A stretch of DNA of 64,000 nucleotides, taken from positions 1,116,001-1,180,000 of the forward strand of contig NZ_JAHXZN010000001.1 in assembly GCF_019429485.1 (NCBI RefSeq), given 5' to 3'. Shown here piece by piece: positions 62,671-64,000 of the stretch (position 1 is its first letter; the number at the start of each line of letters is the position of its first letter). A program made the translations under genes and the position numbers. Source of the DNA: Sphingomonas citri. GTDB taxonomy: Bacteria; Pseudomonadota; Alphaproteobacteria; Sphingomonadales; Sphingomonadaceae. The notes below the pieces were generated by a model. It was not told where the DNA came from. It saw nothing but the letters and a program-made list of their open reading frames with translations, and ran no database searches.

Positions 62671-63705
62671 GTGCACGGCTGGCTGATCCTCGACAAGCCG
62701 CTCGGGCTGGGGTCGACGCAGGGCGTCGCCGCGGTGAAGCGCGCGTTGCGCACCGCGGGCGCGCCCAGGCTGAAGGTCGGGCACGGCGGGACGCTCGACC
62801 CGCTCGCCACCGGCGTGCTGCCGATCGCGATCGGCGAGGCGACCAAGCTCGCGGGGCGGATGCTCGACGGCGACAAGGTCTATGACTTCACGATCCGCTT
62901 CGGCGAGCAGACCGACACGCTCGACGCCGAGGGAGCGGTGATCGCGACGAGCGACGTGCGGCCGACGCTGGCGGGGGTGGAGGCGGTGCTGCCGCGCTTC
63001 ACCGGTCCGATCGCGCAGGTGCCGCCGGCCTATTCGGCGCTCAAGGTGGACGGGGCGCGCGCCTATGACCTGGCGCGCGCGGGCGAGGAGGTGGTGCTCG
63101 CGACAAGGGACGTGACGGTGCATGGGCTCGCACTCGCAGAGCCCGACACGCCGCCCTCTCCCCTGGCGTCATCCCGAACCCGTTTCGGGATCCACGGCGC
63201 GGTCGATCCAGCGGCCGAGGTGCGCGCGGACGGGTGGATCCTGAAACAAGTTCAGGATGACGGAGGAAGGATTGACGGAGGGAGGGACGCCGCTGCCCCC
63301 CTCGACCACGTCACCCTCACCGCCCATGTCTCCAAGGGCACCTACATCCGCAGCCTGGCGCGCGACATCGCACTGGCGCTCGGCACCGTCGGCCACGTCA
63401 CGTATCTGCGCCGCACCAGGGCCGGCCCGTTCACGCTCGCCGAGGCGATATCGCTGGACAAACTCGACGAACTCGCTAAGGCGCGCGGTCTTGAACACTC
63501 CCTTCTGCCGCTGGGCGCGGGGCTGGACGACATCCCGGCTCTATCGCTCACTCCCGACCAGGCAGGAGCGCTCCGTCAGGGGCGAGTGCTGGCCGGGATC
63601 GCCGCCGACGACGGCCAGGCCTTCGCGCTGCTGGGTGAGACACCCGTCGCGCTGGTCGAGGTGGAAAGCGGGCTCGCCCGCGTCGTCCGCGGCTTCAACC
63701 TGTAA
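62671..63705 (+). CDS. truB: tRNA pseudouridine(55) synthase, with in-frame insertion
   Basis: 344 residues, longer than the usual 300 or so. Makes the universal pseudouridine 55 in the T-loop. The catalytic Asp43 is in GHGGTLDPLATGVLP; KVYDFTIRFGEQTDTLDAEG, VPPAYSALKVDGARAYDLAR, VSKGTYIRSLARDIAL and the PUA-like C-terminus are normal. Residues about 165-198 are foreign: they are encoded by a 99-bp palindromic element (63165-63263), giving RTRFGIHGAVDPAAEV and GWILKQVQDD. The insert lies between the catalytic strands before LTAHVSKGTYIRS, at a surface loop. Start is GTG 62671. Confidence 0.93.
   Translation: MHGWLILDKPLGLGSTQGVAAVKRALRTAGAPRLKVGHGGTLDPLATGVLPIAIGEATKLAGRMLDGDKVYDFTIRFGEQTDTLDAEGAVIATSDVRPTLAGVEAVLPRFTGPIAQVPPAYSALKVDGARAYDLARAGEEVVLATRDVTVHGLALAEPDTPPSPLASSRTRFGIHGAVDPAAEVRADGWILKQVQDDGGRIDGGRDAAAPLDHVTLTAHVSKGTYIRSLARDIALALGTVGHVTYLRRTRAGPFTLAEAISLDKLDELAKARGLEHSLLPLGAGLDDIPALSLTPDQAGALRQGRVLAGIAADDGQAFALLGETPVALVEVESGLARVVRGFNL
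63165..63263. repeat. Palindromic element inserted in frame in truB (99 bp)
   Basis: Starts GGCGTCATCCCGAACC and ends CAAGTTCAGGATGACGG. The left mini-hairpin is TCCCGAACCCGTTTCGGGAT and the right TCCTGAAACAAGTTCAGGA. Its last 45 bases match the reverse complement of 34584-34626 except for two extra bases. At 99 bp it is a multiple of three and contains no stop in the truB frame, so the enzyme stays open. Copies A-D of the family are all intergenic. Confidence 0.88.
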
Positions 63706-63730
63706 CGCATCGATGTCGCTAGGAACTTAA

Positions 63731-64000
63731 ATGACGATCACCGCTGAACGCCGCCAGGAAGTCATCAAGGATCACGCCCGCGCCGATGGCGACACCGGGT
63801 CGGTCGAGGTCCAGGTCGCGATCCTGACCGAGCGGATCAAGAACCTGACCGAGCACTTCAAGGGCCACGCCAAGGACAACCACTCCCGCCGCGGTCTGCT
63901 GATGATGGTCAACAAGCGGCGCTCGCTGCTCGACTATCTCCGCAAGAAGGACGGCGACCGCTACGTCGCCCTCATCGCGAAGCTCGGTCTTCGTAAGTGA
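63731..64000 (+). CDS. rpsO: 30S ribosomal protein S15
   Basis: 89 residues, complete, ending at the last base of the window. Primary 16S rRNA-binding protein. The sequence [59 protein letters not shown] and [14 protein letters not shown] is textbook S15. ATG 63731 follows AGGAAC. It follows truB by 25 bases, as in many bacteria; pnp would be expected next, beyond the window. Confidence 0.98.
   Translation: MTITAERRQEVIKDHARADGDTGSVEVQVAILTERIKNLTEHFKGHAKDNHSRRGLLMMVNKRRSLLDYLRKKDGDRYVALIAKLGLRK

Overview
The window is about 64 kb of high-GC chromosomal DNA that reads as a sphingomonad (Alphaproteobacteria, Sphingomonas-like). The grounds are the abundance of TonB-dependent receptors with the N-terminal 'DIVVTG' box, an alphaproteobacterial SspB, an ActR/RegA-type regulator tail, an eukaryote/archaeal-like prolyl-tRNA synthetase, and dispersed palindromic elements whose arms read GTCATCC...GGATGAC. 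No rRNA, tRNA, CRISPR array, integrase or transposase gene was seen.

Layout. 1-7.4 kb: the end of a response regulator, a TonB-dependent receptor, and a divergent sugar-type ABC importer (binding protein, two permeases) facing its ATPase. 7.5-14.7 kb: an RND efflux operon (adaptor, pump, outer-membrane lipoprotein) divergent from its probable TetR repressor, with a perfect palindrome between them. 14.8-21.6 kb: a LacI regulator, TonB receptor, amylosucrase-family sucrose hydrolase and MFS sugar transporter; this matches the gene content of the sux sucrose-utilisation locus known from Xanthomonas and has two LacI-type operators ahead of the receptor. 21.7-28.1 kb: DUF1624 membrane acyltransferase-like protein, an FrhB-like and polysaccharide pyruvyl transferase pair, Nudix hydrolase, mscL and an APC amino-acid permease.

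28.4-33.6 kb: histidine biosynthesis on the minus strand (hisB, hisH, hisA, hisF, hisE), interrupted by YCII, rlpA and HIT genes and by spacers. 33.6-39.7 kb: sspB, a GNAT gene, the bioF-bioD-bioA operon, a DUF4336 protein and a zinc alcohol dehydrogenase. 40-45 kb: proS, a secreted hydroxyisourate hydrolase, an EamA transporter and a CHASE4-containing methyl-accepting protein. 45.1-49.9 kb: the glycine cleavage operon gcvT-gcvH-gcvPA-gcvPB led by a tandem glycine riboswitch. 50-52.9 kb: a small unknown gene, an MFS efflux protein and a PQQ-dependent sugar dehydrogenase.

53.2-64 kb: the conserved translation cluster rimP-nusA-rnpM(ylxR)-infB-rbfA-truB-rpsO. Unrelated genes sit inside it: a 4-oxalocrotonate tautomerase, a glyoxalase-fold protein, an AbrB/VapC toxin-antitoxin pair, thymidine kinase, an antisense P-loop kinase and an M50 protease. 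Most of the co-oriented genes overlap by 1-8 bases.

The most unusual signal is a family of about 100-bp palindromic elements. Four clear copies are intergenic (7.5, 28.3, 31.9 and 34.6 kb), and a fifth, 99 bp long, lies in frame inside truB, adding about 33 residues to a universally conserved enzyme.
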